Assembly: GCA_036924285.1 (NCBI GenBank)
Contig: JAYKYS010000010.1
Span: forward strand, 19,815,001-19,879,000
DNA: 64,000 nucleotides
Direction of reading: 5' to 3'
Source: Asterella californica
Lineage: Eukaryota > Streptophyta > Marchantiopsida > Marchantiales > Aytoniaceae
In this document: piece after piece, positions 45,907-57,799 of the stretch
Layout: the number at the start of each line of letters is the position of its first letter
Position numbering within the stretch: position 1 is the first letter of the stretch
The notes under the pieces: generated by a model
The model's database searches: none
What the model was told of the DNA's origin: nothing
Seen by the model: only the letters and a program-made list of their open reading frames with translations
Program-made: the position numbers and the translations under genes

Positions 45907-46610
45907 TGTCGTAGCGAGAGCTTTTTCTTTGAGCAAGGGCGTACCTTCTGGCTGTGACTAGCGATCAATGCACAGCAGAGTGACAAGTTTCCTGTAGATT
46001 TCTCTCTAACTTCCTTGATAACTAAGTACTTTCTTCCTCTCAGTAAAGGTCAAGATAACCACACGAAAACGTTGGATGATCATGGGCACGACAAACGAGA
46101 TATGTGATGACATGATCTCTCGGTAGTATTCCTCTCCGAAGTTTCTCACTACTAGGGCTTCGTACATGACTTTGGGTCGACAGATGTGTCTTATCTCGCA
46201 CTCGGTGTTAAAGTTTACAGGAGGGAGTTGATTTAGATCCATCCTTCGTCAGATGAGGATATAGACGGTAAGATCACATTCTTGGTCGTAAGTGATAACA
46301 AGTAAGATCACAGGGACAAGCGAGAGCATGATTTGCGCGATAAAGTTATGTCCAAAGGATCCTATCAGAAACTATTGGAAATGAACTCGTTCCATGTACA
46401 TCAGTTTGATCTGGAAAGGGTTTCGGAAAGGGAATCTGGGCGGTAAGTAGAGTCCTTCGTCCATCTCTCACAACATTTGCACTCCAACTACAAGGGTATC
46501 TCGATACATAGAACACCGATACAATCTCATAGGATCATCACGATCTCTCTACGAACAATCTCTTGAATTTTCCCCAGGTCGAATGCCCACACACAGGTCA
46601 CTCCCCTTCG
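45907..46610 (-). repeat. 3' LTR part of element E
   Basis: The left end matches the LTR end of element A (TTGATCG...CACAG...GGAGG-type words, then GCTCTCGCTACGACA on the minus strand). A 78-codon ATG-to-stop frame (46,242-46,006) inside it has no recognisable domain and is not accepted as a gene. Confidence 0.5.
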
Positions 46611-46611
46611 C

Positions 46612-47520
46612 TTAAAAGTTCGAACACAAAACAAGGATATGTGTCTTGTCGAACCGCTCTTTGTTCTTCATCCTCGTCTCCTTGAGCTTGACCAATGCTT
46701 CTTCGAGGTCCTCTTCACGTCGCTCAAGCTGCTGAATTCGCAGTGCCAATAGTCTTTTCCTATCAGAACCATCCTCCCAAGGTAGACATACCCAAGTAGG
46801 AACGTCTCCTTCCGCTGGCATGATAGGTTTTTGACCAGTCATCAGTTCTGTAGGCATGTAACCAGTGACAGTACTATGAGTAGTTCTATTAGCCCACAAC
46901 GCAAAAGGAAAAAGTCTAGGTCAGTCCCCATGACGTCCCATGCACGCTTTCACCAACGCTTGGATGATTGGTGGGTGTCCTCGTTCACTTTTCCCATTCG
47001 CTTCCGGGTTCATCGAAGTGGTCAACTTCAATCGTATTCCATATCTGTTGAAGAACTCACGTGCTTCATCTGCATTCAACTCTCCTCTATCTGCACGGAT
47101 TCTCCCCACGCTTCCATATCTAGAAACGATATCTTCTAATATGAATCGACAGACAGGCTCAGTAGCTTTGGTGCGTAAAGCCCTCCCTTCTACAAAGTTA
47201 AATAGCTCTTCCCGAGCCAGAACTAAATGACGCATGCCCCAAATTCCTAGTGGCATGGCAACCAAATCCAAAATCCATTAGAAATGAATGGACAAGAGAT
47301 ATGTAGGTCTCAATCCATCCCTATACTGAATCTTGGATTGGAATTGACATTCAATGCATGACCCAACAAACTTTTCTACATCTCGATACAATCCTTTCCA
47401 CCAATACCTCTCCTTGATCTTGGTAAAGGTCGCCCATGTACCTCGATGTCCTACCCATAAGGTATCATGAAATTGTTCGAGTACTTGTTTCTTGGTCTCT
47501 GCATCATCCACTACTCTCAA
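46612..47520 (-). pseudogene. integrase of element E
   Basis: Frame 47,520-47,278 carries the zinc domain (QFHDTLWVGHRGTWATFTK, CIECQ). Frame 47,271-46,921 carries the core with DLVAMPLG, IRADRGELN and MNPEANGKSERGHPP, i.e. all three acidic residues. 46,899-46,612 continues to KERFDKTH, then ends in unrelated residues: the C-terminal tail is deleted. Confidence 0.85.
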
Positions 47521-47685
47521 GGGTACTCCATCCCTCCTCTTTGGCCTCTTCCACAGATATCCATCTCGTAATAGATAGCCATAGGCCTGATAAGATAGCC
47601 ATAAGACTTTCTCCGTCCATTCTTCATACTTCTGAAGAGTGCTTAGATATCATCCGATTTCCTTGAGCCTCCCACAGTAGAGTTC

Positions 47686-48215
47686 TTACTTGAAAGGAAG
47701 AACACCATCCAAGCGACTTCGGTCCTCGCTTGATAGTTGTAGAACTTGCCCCTCCTCTGCATCATCTTCATCCATATCTTCCGCTTCCATATCTTCTTCT
47801 CGAGAGTACCTAGCTCTAGACAACATGTCTGCCCTCGAATTCATCTTCCCTGCTATGTGTCTCAACTCCGGATTCAACGACCTGATATAAGCTATCCAAC
47901 GTAACATAGCAATATCAGGCGTTGTGCAGTTTGCTATCATTCCCAACAAAGGTAAGCAATCAGTTTCAAGTAGTACATGTGCTCCAATGAGATACTCCTT
48001 CTCAGCCTTCATTGCAGTTACAACGCCTCAGAGCTCTCGTTTGACTTGAAGGTATCTCCTTTGTCGATCCGTAAGTATACGAGCACCAAATCTTGTTACA
48101 AACATCTTTCCCTCACCATCATCCTGTCCTATTGCCCAACCTATAGCAATAGGACTAGTATCAACAGTAATGATTATGGGTCTACCACAATCATAGCTTA
48201 ACTGTCGTAGAACTG
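47686..48215 (-). pseudogene. RNase H of element E
   Basis: IITVDTSPIAIGWAIGQDD (end of the 48,918-48,028 frame) followed in another frame by LETDCLPLLGMIANC, MLRWIAYIRSLNPELRH and SRADMLSRARY (48,012-47,686). The acidic tail (EDMEAEDMDEDDAEE) is the RNase H-integrase linker. Confidence 0.82.
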
Positions 48216-49270
48216 GTGGTGATTTCAATGCTTCTTTTAGTCGCACCATAGCGACCCTCTGCTCCTCAGCCCAAGTGAACCTTCTCCGCTTCCTCAGCAA
48301 CTCATACAACGGTTCAGATATATGACCAAAATGAGGAATCCACACTCGATAAAACAAACAAGCTCCCAAGAATCTCCTAACCTCTGTGGTGTTGGCACAA
48401 TCTTTCATCCTCCCTATGGCATCAACCTTTGATGGATTCGGACGTCGGCCAAAAGCTCCACAAAGATGACCAACAACAATAATATCTGGTACTCCAAAGC
48501 TCGACTTCTCTGCTGAAAGAGTGAGATTTACCTCCTCAAGCCTTGTTAAGATCATCTCCACATCGTGAATATGATCAACGACAAATCTTCGACATCCATC
48601 CTCAGTCAGCTTCTCCTCCTTGTCTTCGATCGCACACCCTTTCATAGGAATATCATCTATGAAAGGTATGGTCTTCTCCGGAATGAATTCTCTCAAAATC
48701 TTATTCATTGCATTTTGCACATGAGCAACAGAGTTTGTCGCTCCCTGTGGTAATGTGCACATCCTTACAAGCCCAAGCGGAGTACGCATGGTGGTGAGAT
48801 CTCTGCTCTCTATTGCCAACTGGAACTGATCATACCCAGAGTATAGATCTCCAATCGAGTAGATAGCACGGCCAGCAAAGGCTTCTGCAACTTCATCTAC
48901 TATGGGTCCTGATCCCATGTTCCGACAATATATTGTGTAACAAAAATGACAAAATTGTCAACTTAATTAAAAAAAACTAAGTTGACAATAAATTGATAAC
49001 ATATTTTATGTTATTGTGAGCTTTTGAATTCTTTGAATTCATTGATTAAGTCAATTTTCAATTATTGAAAAAAATGAGGATACAATCGTGAATATGTATT
49101 TAATTTTTGAATGTTTATTAGGACTAGCAGGATAGTCACCCTGTTAGCATGTTGCATGTCTTGGATGAATCTAAGAGCCCCTGACTTCTTAGGTACAGTA
49201 AATCACCGACTCGAGTAAGGTCCCATAGATGGTTCTAGAATACCCATGCGTATCTTCTCTTGCGCTCAAT
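48216..49270 (-). pseudogene. reverse transcriptase of element E, interrupted
   Basis: 49,270-49,135 gives the finger region (EKIRMGILEPSMGPYSSR, stop, FTVPKKSGALRFIQDMQ). A ~200-bp AT-rich insertion follows. The frame from 48,918 then continues with MGSGPIVDEVAEAFAGRAIY, SIGDLYSGYDQFQL, LPQGATNSVAHVQNAM, the catalytic box PFIDDIPMKG, and RRFLGACLFYRVWIPHFGH. Aside from the insertion and one stop this is the best-preserved RT of the window. Confidence 0.88.
48925..49130. mobile_element. AT-rich ~200-bp insertion in the RT of element E
   Basis: It interrupts the RT between ANRVTI and RNMGSGP, which are adjacent in related copies (element A: DNVIIRNVGTGP). It contains a perfect 11-bp inverted repeat, TTGTCAACTTA (48,955-48,965) and TAAGTTGACAA (48,978-48,988). 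A small MITE is plausible; ends and target duplication were not resolved. Confidence 0.55.
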
Positions 49271-49797
49271 CCGCATAACATCCGGTGGTGAAATTTGAGG
49301 TCAGAGCTTCAGCAACTGACATACTACAAGCTCATGAAATCTGGTCTCAATCTGACGGCTCAATCACTCAAACTCCATAATCTTACAATCGGAAGAGAAA
49401 GCTATGTACTCCCATCACTCTATGAACTTCAAATGGCCATAACGTATGCCTTGGACCTCCAAATCGAGTGAAATTTGGACTCAGGTTGCTCCTCCTGTCG
49501 AGAGCTCTCCGTCCATGCCCTCTGATCCCCAAAATCCCTCGTCAAAGTGCCCCGATCCTCCCAGAGCGCACACTTAGGTAGATGACAAGTTAACTTCACT
49601 TTTTGGTGGACCAATGGGAAGTTAAAGGACTCAACCTTGTCCTTTTCTGCCCCATGGAGACCCCCAGCAGATAATAGAGCATTCTAAGCTCATAAGAGCA
49701 AAGTTTTAGATCTCATTACACCACAACTTCTACAATTGTGTGCAGAATGCACTTATACGGGTAATTTACATACTAACTGGTCTCACAACAGGACACC
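49271..49797 (-). repeat. 5' LTR part of element E
   Basis: Non-coding. It starts on the minus strand with TGTCCTGTTGTGAGACCAG and ends where RT homology begins. It contains LTR-like words seen in the LTR of element C (AAATTTGG.., GAGTGAAATTTGG). Primer binding site, gag and protease are absent between it and the RT. Confidence 0.5.
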
Positions 49798-49801
49798 GCT
49801 T

Positions 49802-50555
49802 TGCGTTGAAATTCAGTTAAGAAAATAAAATCAGATACATTTCCCAAAATTAATTGGTTGTGTTGAATAAGTTTACGAAAATATTGTGTTCTATGTTCAT
49901 AATATCGTGCACATGTGACAAAATCTTGTTTGGGTGAATCGTAATTGGGACAAACAAGGAAAAGCTTGATCTGATATCAGAAGTTGTTGTTTGAAATTGT
50001 CATCCTTGACTTGTTTCGTTGTCAAAGGAGAGCCATGTAGTTTACTTTTCCTTACTCGAATACAAGAAATGCTTAGAATTTTCTCGATGCAGATTTTGGA
50101 TATCTTGAAAAAGATGTTTGGTAAATGTTGAGCAAATTTATGAGTTTTGTATAATAATTCTCATCAAGCTAGTTTGTGATATGACATCTTCGGAACGATT
50201 TGTTTGTTTCTTTCGTTGCCGAAAAACAAACAAGAAAAATTAGTCTTTTCACAAAATTCATCTTTGAATGAACTCAAAGGGTGATATCCCTCGCTAGGAG
50301 CCACAGTAAGTTTATACTTTTCATCGGCGTAAATCATTTCAGGATCTAAAAAGTTTACAATAAATGTATCAGTGTTTGTGTTTGGTTCATGATTAGTTTC
50401 ATCAAACTCGTTATTTGTTTCGGTAGTTTCTACTTCATCGAATCAGAGTTGTTCTTTGGAATAATTGTCGTTGAAAGTGTCAATCCAATTTCCATTCAAC
50501 TTGATATTATGATGTTTGTATAAGTGTGTATCAATAAGATAATGTAAAGCTCGCA
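49802..50555 (-). pseudogene. Helentron linker and Rep N-terminal part
   Basis: The minus strand, in several frames, reads ALHYLIDTHLYKHHNIKLNG, then after one stop DTFIVNFLDPEMIYADEKYK and LTVAPSEGYHPLSSFKDEF, CLFFGNERNKQ, HKFAQHLPNIFFKISKICIE, and finally RYYEHRTQYFRKLIQHNQL with GNVSDFIFLTEFQR. Rolling-circle transposon proteins show this order, and EFQ is normally followed within a few residues by the HUH motif PHxHG. Here the gypsy insertion follows instead. Confidence 0.8.
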
Positions 50556-50975
50556 TTAGTTTGTTAGTCGAATGTAGCTTGTTTTATAGATTGATTTTAG
50601 AGTCAGTTTTCTTTTGATTTCCACTATGATAGAACCTTCTTCATCAGCCATATGTGGTAAATGTGTTTGGACAATGTTTGTATTTGATGGGATATTAATA
50701 ACACTACCTCTTAGATGCCATTGTTGGAAAGCATTGTATATATGAATGTTTCTGAACATGACTCGCGGTGAGATCAATCTTTCTTCGACTTCGTTTAAAC
50801 ATTCAAGATATGGTATCGTATTGTTATTGTAAACTCTAGATATCTCAAAGAAAAGAGGTATTCTGTTATCGTTTATATACCGCATACACATCAAACAAAT
50901 CCTTGTATTATCTTTAAGTTGTTCGAAAGTTATGTTAGTTGTTTCAACATAAGAGCAAATGAATTTAAAATAATA
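50556..50975 (-). pseudogene. Helentron N-terminal DUF6570-like region
   Basis: Open from about 50,975. TFEQLKDNTRICLMCMRYIN is followed by LECLNEVEERLISPRVMFRN and QWHLRGSVINIPSNTN. The phrase EERLI.PR..F, then an R/HG.V.N.P segment, is characteristic of the DUF6570 region at the N-terminus of rolling-circle transposon Rep-helicase proteins. The frame ends at 50,556 and continues one frame over, so there is a single frameshift. Confidence 0.82.
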
Positions 50976-52015
50976 TATTTTAAATTTAAATTTAAATCCT
51001 AATGAATTTGATTGATATATTTTAAATTCTTCAAGAAATCATGTTTATAGCATATGTCACATGAAATGATATGGAACGTTCAGTAAAGACTTGGAGTAAG
51101 TATCTACGTGTTTTTTTTCTAATGATAGTTTCTTTCATTTTTTAGAAGTAAGGTTAGATGTGTTAATTGAATTAGTCTTATTCATTATTCTGTATTGTTT
51201 TATTTTATCAAAAAATGTTTTTTTTCATTCTAAACAGTTGTATTTCATATTGTTTACAATATGACTGCCAAAATGAGAGATCGAGACACAGAGCTTTATA
51301 TTAGACAAACATAGTTACAATAGTAGTGTCTACACTATGCAGATGATCCTACGTTCGTGTCTCAAGAGACAGCCATTGTCTTCTTTTTTAGCGAGCACAA
51401 ATGGTTCTGTCGCTCATGCAAATGCTTGTGAAAATCACAAGAGGGGTGATCCACACTCTTGAAATGATAAAACCTAGCTCTCATATCACGGTTACACTCG
51501 CGTACTCCCAAGAAGACTGAAGATAGAATGCCCAACAAAGACACTTTTCTCATTTATATACTAGAGAGAGAAAGACAAAGTAACGATGCATGTCCTTTGC
51601 ATCACTCTCTAGTCATCACACGGATTGGTGACTTGGCACGTTCATGCCACACACTCAATTACTTATCCTTGAACGTCACATAGATCGTTGATATAGATAT
51701 TATCTGATCTCATCAATAATTATGTAAGGTTGGTCCTACCAATAATTGTGCAAGATAACTAGAGATAACTAATTTTCTTATCGTGAATAAGACGCATTAG
51801 TCTTAGTCGTTACTAGCTATGGATGGTTACGTGATACCTCCTTCATACATGTTTACTCAGCTAGCAAAAGTAGATCTGCGATGACGAAGATATGCAAACT
51901 GAAGGCAGTAAAGGAAAATTAAACTTGCAAAGGCAAAAACACTTTGTCCCTACTAAGTATTTTTTTCTATACAACAATTTGTGATGCATTGTTAGTTTGC
52001 AAAGAAACCTTCAGA

Positions 52016-52060
52016 CTTGGCTTATGAAGGCATAGGTCCAAGGTTCAAACCCAGCTGTGA
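52016..52060 (+). repeat. tRNA-like SINE head, divergent copy
   Basis: An A-box-like TTGGCTTATGAAGG is followed after about 12 bp by the B-box-like AAGGTTCAAACCC. The fit to RNA polymerase III promoter boxes is better than the fit to the other copies. Confidence 0.4.
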
Positions 52061-52989
52061 GCAAATGATTATCGGTCCTCGCAAGAGAGATTACGATGGG
52101 TACAAATGCGATTGTACTAAAGACAAGAGACGTGATCTCTCCTAAATGTAACTCGTATAGATGACAAGTCGTATGTTGTTGGTTCTATGGTCTGGTACAT
52201 CTAAAGTTACGTTAAATGATACAAACAGAGTGACTATCAGACCATGCTGTCAACATCGGCTGATAAACACTGTACCCAGTGATGTGCAAACTTTTCTTTT
52301 TAGTTTTTCTTTGACATTAGTCGAACTGCATTTTCACCTAGGATGTAAGTATCTCCTATAGCACCATCTGGCTTGACAGTCATTTTAATTATCTTAAAGA
52401 CACATCAGCGTTATGGTTGACATTTATTTTTAGTTTTTGGGTTCCACTTGTTCGTTTAATACTGATTGAGGCTCCACGAACCGTAACCTTGCCGCAAGAG
52501 AGGTAGTAGATGATTTGTAAAAACGATTAAAGGGATCATCATATGAGAAGACTAGAGAGAGGACTGAGAAGACAAAGAGATTTTAGAAGCTATAGAGATT
52601 ACTTACACAAAGACACTGAGGAGAAGAAGGTTGATTTAGTGTGCTTGAGGAATCGATACATATTAGTAAAAAAATCTTTATCGAAAGAGAAGAAGTTCTG
52701 AATTTTGTATCAAGAGTGTTCAATCTCGTCTGGCTTTGGTTGGTGAAAGTGTTTTGCTTACATATCTGGATGTTTGATTTGGCATTCAGCCTTCATTTTT
52801 TATCCGAAATCAAATTCGGCATTGTGTGAGTTGTGTTGTCATCGGTTCGTTCTTCTCTATCGTAAATTATCATGGATCGCTTTCATAGCTAGAAGTTCTC
52901 ATCTCTTTCGAGAAAACTCTCGATAGACAACGTTTACTTTTTTCTCTGTCTGTTTATTCAAGTTAGCTTGTCGTAAAAAAGTTTAACTT

Positions 52990-53343
52990 CTAACTAAAGA
53001 TGAATTTTTCACTATGTGTATAATTCATATCACGACAACGCTTCCTTTGATTACAAGAAGAGTTTGATAGATTTGAAAGATTATAAGATTTCATGTCTAG
53101 AAGATAGTCTTCCAAACCATCCTCGTGCATATTATAATCAGCAAAAGATGGAGACTTAACAACAAGGTTGGTCTCCCATGAATCCATCCATGAGTTCAAA
53201 CCATATCTCCTCAAAAGTCCACGATAAATCATTCGCTCGCCTGTCAAAAGTATTCTCAAACGGGCATCCCAATCCTTTATCACAAGTTTATCTTCTTGTA
53301 CTAGACAAGCAAAACTCCTGTTTTGATTTAGCTTGTTTCGCAT
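52990..53343 (-). CDS. unrecognised 117-codon open frame
   Basis: ATG at 53,343 to a stop at 52,990. It is mixed-charge with Trp-rich segments (KDWDARLRILL, YGLNSWMDSWETNLVV) and an Asn/Ser-rich C-terminus. I recognise no domain. Length and composition are above what random AT-rich DNA usually gives, but no splice context or conserved motif supports it. It may be a transposon remnant. Confidence 0.25.
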   Translation of the reverse strand: MRNKLNQNRSFACLVQEDKLVIKDWDARLRILLTGERMIYRGLLRRYGLNSWMDSWETNLVVKSPSFADYNMHEDGLEDYLLDMKSYNLSNLSNSSCNQRKRCRDMNYTHSEKFIFS

Positions 53344-56300
53344 CACACTGAAAATATGTCACTCTGATCCTCAAGATGATATCTTCCTGCGGCAGACGTT
53401 ATTATATTGTTTTTGCTAGAAGCACCAACACTCTCTAACCATTGATCACATTTTGCGTCGAAGAGCACAACTATATGCCAAGACTCCCACCTAACATCTG
53501 AGATTACCTGAACTAGGCATAGAGGGCACTATAGTCATTGATATTGTCAGTCAGTTACTTTACGATATTTTTTAGCAGTACTCAATGGGACATAGGATTA
53601 TAATTTTAATACTTTACAACCTAGATCTCGCACCACGTTGTCAAGACAAAAGTCTTCCTGGGAAAATCAGAACTCTTTTGTAAATCGATCTCTAATGACA
53701 ATTTACAAAGAATTGTGTAACATGGACACGCTTTTACACATGCTTTCAGTCTCCAAACCTCTTGTCAAGTGTCTATATACATCTAAACTGAAGAAATCAT
53801 ATCTCAAGATCTTCACGTTCAAATGTCACATACCTCAACCACCCACACATAAAATACACTCATATGCTCTCTCGTACATCAAACACAATCTTCAGAAAAT
53901 CACTTATGAGTGTAAAGCGCTTGTGCTTTCCACTCAGAACTCACAATTTCATTAACTTCTCAAAACATCTACAAGGTCCAACTACTCTCCCTCCTAATCT
54001 CCAGCCTTCCTCTTCGTTAGCTATCCTCCATTCTCTCTCATTTGCTTGATCAATTGTGACCCTTCCAAAATGATAAAACTCTAGTCTTCTTTACGAAGGA
54101 TCCAGACCCTACACATCTAAGGTCTGATTAAAAAAATAAGATAAGGTGTTATGATACAGGTGAAATGTAACACAAAACGATCAATAAAAATAAGGACCAG
54201 ACAAAAGAGATGAGAAAAATAAAAGACATGTCCGATAAACAGAAAATAAATAAAGACATGATAGAAAAAAGTCTGAGAATGGACTTCAAATCGTCTTCTA
54301 TGTCATCTTGCTTTCTATACTATCTATAGTACTTAGAGATCTCGCACATAACACTCCAACTCATACCAAATATGAAAATTATGACGAACAAAATAGAGAC
54401 TAAATGCATATCAATGAAAAAAATGTGATACATTATGTGAAACATAATGCAAAATACTGAAGGTAGAACTGAGCCAAACTTGAAAGAAAAGTATAAGACA
54501 AAACTATATAGTGTAATAAACAATTCACTATTTCCAGAATGAAATCAAGTTATATATGAACGTTTCTGTTAAGTTTCAACTAATGTTTTCACTTCGTCTC
54601 AAACAAAACAGAATATTATTTTCTTTAACATCATATGTAAAAAGATATGCTAGTTTCTTGAAGTAGTATGAAACCAACAATATAATCTGGAGCTAGTGTG
54701 GATGAAAACAATCACTACCTTGCAAAGTTAATCAAGTTATACACATGCAAAGATGTATGAAGAGATGCTAATTTATCTTTGGAGTAGTCTGAACATGTGA
54801 CACTAGTTCCTCTCATGTAAACCAACAAACGTAATCTAAAACCAATCCGGATAGTTGATTTAAAATAATTCATCAGAAGAATTATCTCACAAATTTAGCT
54901 GGAGAGAAGGTATCTCAATAAGGAGAGAGTGGATAGTGATTGAGATGTTTCAAAATACAATGACTGAAGTGTTTAAATTCCCTAGTATGATTACTATTTA
55001 AAACTGTAAGTTTGAACCATGAATAATCATTCTAGTGTCTATAACAATTATAATTGCAAGCAGCAATACCAGTTACATTCAGATTTACGTTCTAGAAATG
55101 TGTATTATCCCATTCACGAACAAGGAGAACCATAATCATACAATCATTACCATATGTAAAACAACATACAGTAGAAATTATATCAACTCATGCTTCAATA
55201 ATTCTCCTTGCTTGCTTTTTTGACCATTTTGTCTTCCATTTTAATCGTTGTCAAATACGCTTCTTTTGAGAATCGTATTAAATTTTGCTTGAGCTAAAAT
55301 TATCTTGACGCTTTTCCTGAAGCTATGAGCTTGTGATTGTCAATCGCACAATGAGAATAAATGATTCATTTCTCTCTTTCTCTTGCACTTTATTTCACAT
55401 GTCATTTTATTAGCTTATTGGCAGATCAAATTCGTGCATATGTCTATTTTTATTAAGTACTATATTAAAATTTATATAATAAAAGTAAATTTTTCTTCTT
55501 ATTTTCTCTTTCTCAGCAATGCAAAGAAAAAAAAAAACCCCTCTGAGTTTTTACTCCAATGAACCGACTACATGAATAAAGCTCATTGAGGAATCTAAGA
55601 TACTCATTTATTCATGGTCCTAGGCAAACCTGACATCAGTAACAGACGTGAAAAGAAAAATTCAAAAGATATGAAAATAATCATTGAGTCCATCTTACCC
55701 TCCAGAACCATCCTTCTCTCTATTTTCTCCCTCGTACCCCGCTTGTCCTTTTCTTGACTATCCTTGGCCAAGTCGTTTGGGATGTATATATATATTTACT
55801 TAAAACCGCTCAAAAAAAGAAGCATGCCCAATAACTACGGTAGAAGTAGATTCGGCGACTGGATAGTAATCAATGGGAGAGTAGATTCTATCTAGCCCCT
55901 AGAGATTAGTTAGATATAAACTCAAAAGTAGAACGAACTCAAAGGCCTTCATTAAAATTATAAGGAAAGAGGACTGCTTACTCCAACGCGGATGTAGATG
56001 AGTCCTCTAGGGCACATAGGACCCACATTGGCTACTGCATTGGACTGCCGCTGCACGTGCAGATAGCGTCAATTCTATATCGACTAGCAGCTGCGAATGC
56101 TTTGATGCGAGGTTTAATGCGCAGGCTGTTTTAGTCTAAGCGATGTGTTGGTAGGACCTCAGCACTATCACTCGTTCAGAGGCTCTCGAGGAGCCCGGAA
56201 GGATCAGTCTGGAAGGAGTTGCCCCTCGTCTCCATATCTAAAATATATATATTACTAGCTTCACTATTATGGGTTATACTCTACCTCCGATCACCCTCAC

Positions 56301-57124
56301 ATCTTAGTGCTTGACGTTAGGAATAAGACTTTCTCAGAATTAGTCTTAGAGCAGGGCTGGAGAGATTTATTTTTCCTGTGGCTAAACAAGGACTATGCTA
56401 TTGTGCCTTTCAAAGGTTTCAAGAAGAGTAAAACTATGGTTGAGATGCTCATCAATCACTGATTGACACGTATCAACCATATCTAACCACGATTGATTTG
56501 ATAAAGTACATCAATCAGTAAAGAAAACTCCGGTATAATTTGGTTTAACCCATGCGTTGATTGATCAATTTTGTTCCTCGACTTTGTTATGTCTTTAGCA
56601 TAAATTCACTTGATCACACCTCTTGTAAAATTTGTTGCTTCTGGTCAATACCTCTGTTAACAATCTACTGCTCGATCACGCCCTTGACTTGACTAACTAT
56701 CGTAATAAAATCTATCAATTTTGTGTGCGTTTCATCATCTCATTATTTCGATAGTGACTAAATACTTCTATTATTCATATCATTTCAAGATAAAATATAA
56801 ATACTTCTATCATCCATAGCATTTCAAGATAAAGATACACGTTGGACAATACATGGTTGGAAAGCTGATTTATGCTGTTGACATGTTATTAACATGACAA
56901 AGTTACTAGTTTTACAATTAGGAAAAGTGTTTAACTAAATGTTTTTCTCTATATTCTCAATAACTTTTGACTTGAATGTTCATTTGTAAATCATAGATGT
57001 AACCTTTGAGCATCAAGAGAATGAGATGGTACCACATTGGAGATTTGATCCAGTGATAATCTTATCTCTATTATATAGTAAATTTTAGTGAGAATCAAAA
57101 TTAATATATAGATGTTAATCATAC

Positions 57125-57365
57125 TAAGACAGCAAAAACATCTTGACAGAATCCATAAGTGAAACGCAAAGCAAGACACTTATAACACTATAAATGTAAC
57201 AAAAACGTCATAACAGAACCCACAAGTAAGCGTAATATTATAAATACAAGCAAAACGTCAGAACAGAACCCATAAATAAGTAAGCATAATATTGTAAATA
57301 CAGGCAAAACGTCAGAACATAACCCATAAACGAACTGCATAGCAACACGCTTGTAATACTATAAT
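57125..57365. repeat. minisatellite, four ~50-60-bp units
   Basis: Units centred on CAAAACGTCAGAACAGAACC and variants, each followed by CATAA and an AATA(T)TATAAATAC-type tail. The ends of the CGTCA word are at 57,210, 57,260 and 57,314, with a more diverged first unit at 57,128. Confidence 0.75.
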
Positions 57366-57799
57366 CCAACCGCTTGGTGATTGAGAGAATAAATATAATC
57401 AGTAAATTATTATTATATTCTTTCCTTCAGAAAGATTAGGTATATTAAGCTAACTTCACTCTTCCATTTTCAGATAGAAAAGATGAATAAGATGAAAAGA
57501 TGAATATGCATATTCGATAAACTTTTGAGAACTTTTGTTCGTTGGTTGTAATAAAAATATTAAAAAAATCTGTATATATAATAAATAAAAATATTGCTAA
57601 AAATATGAATTATTAATCTATGCTTTAATACCAAGATATAAACGATAAAGCATGAGTACGCAACCGTGCTACAAAAGGTACAAGTCCGAGAACCTGCAAC
57701 ATTTTATACATTAATCAACAAGGAGTTTTATACTAAATTAAAGCCTTGCATCTTAACCTCCTCTTTCTGCACGGATGCTCACTGAATATGCATCCAAAG

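Larger units (their letters stand above)
45907..49797 (-). mobile_element. gypsy element E inserted into the Helentron Rep gene
   Basis: Precise insertion: plus-strand ends TGTCGTAGCG... and ...CAGGACA (TG...CA), flanked by CCGC on both sides (45,903-45,906 and 49,798-49,801; a fifth base A also matches). TGTCGTAGCGAGAG is nearly identical to the LTR end of element A (TGTCGTGGCGAGAG). Inside are RT, RNase H and most of integrase on the minus strand. Gag, protease and the start of RT, and the integrase C-terminus, are missing. The two LTR pieces do not overlap recognisably, so the copy suffered internal deletions on both sides. Confidence 0.8.
42528..50975 (-). mobile_element. Helentron-type (non-canonical Helitron) rolling-circle transposon, interrupted
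   Basis: A minus-strand rolling-circle transposon. In order from right to left: a DUF6570-like N-terminal region (50,975-50,556), a linker, the Rep domain N-part (to 49,802), a 3.9-kb gypsy insertion (49,797-45,907), the Rep HUH motif PHDHG (45,887-45,901), the Rep tyrosine motif (45,344-45,367), a PIF1-like helicase (44.9-43.2 kb) and a C-terminal EEP nuclease domain (43.1-42.5 kb). A nuclease domain after Rep and helicase separates Helentrons (Helitron2) from the usual plant Helitrons, which lack it. The termini could not be identified. The reading frame is broken many times and catalytic residues are lost, so the copy is inactive. Confidence 0.85.
50976..57120. other. AT-rich gene-poor stretch
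   Basis: No supported gene. It holds a SINE-like head at 52,016-52,060 and an unrecognised 117-codon minus-strand frame (53,343-52,990). A GC-richer patch lies at about 55,850-56,230, and 54-55.3 kb is strongly AT-rich. Confidence 0.5.

Noticed and set aside
46006..46242. 78-codon ATG frame in the LTR part of element E
   Set aside because: It lies inside an LTR and no related copy keeps the frame, as far as I can compare.
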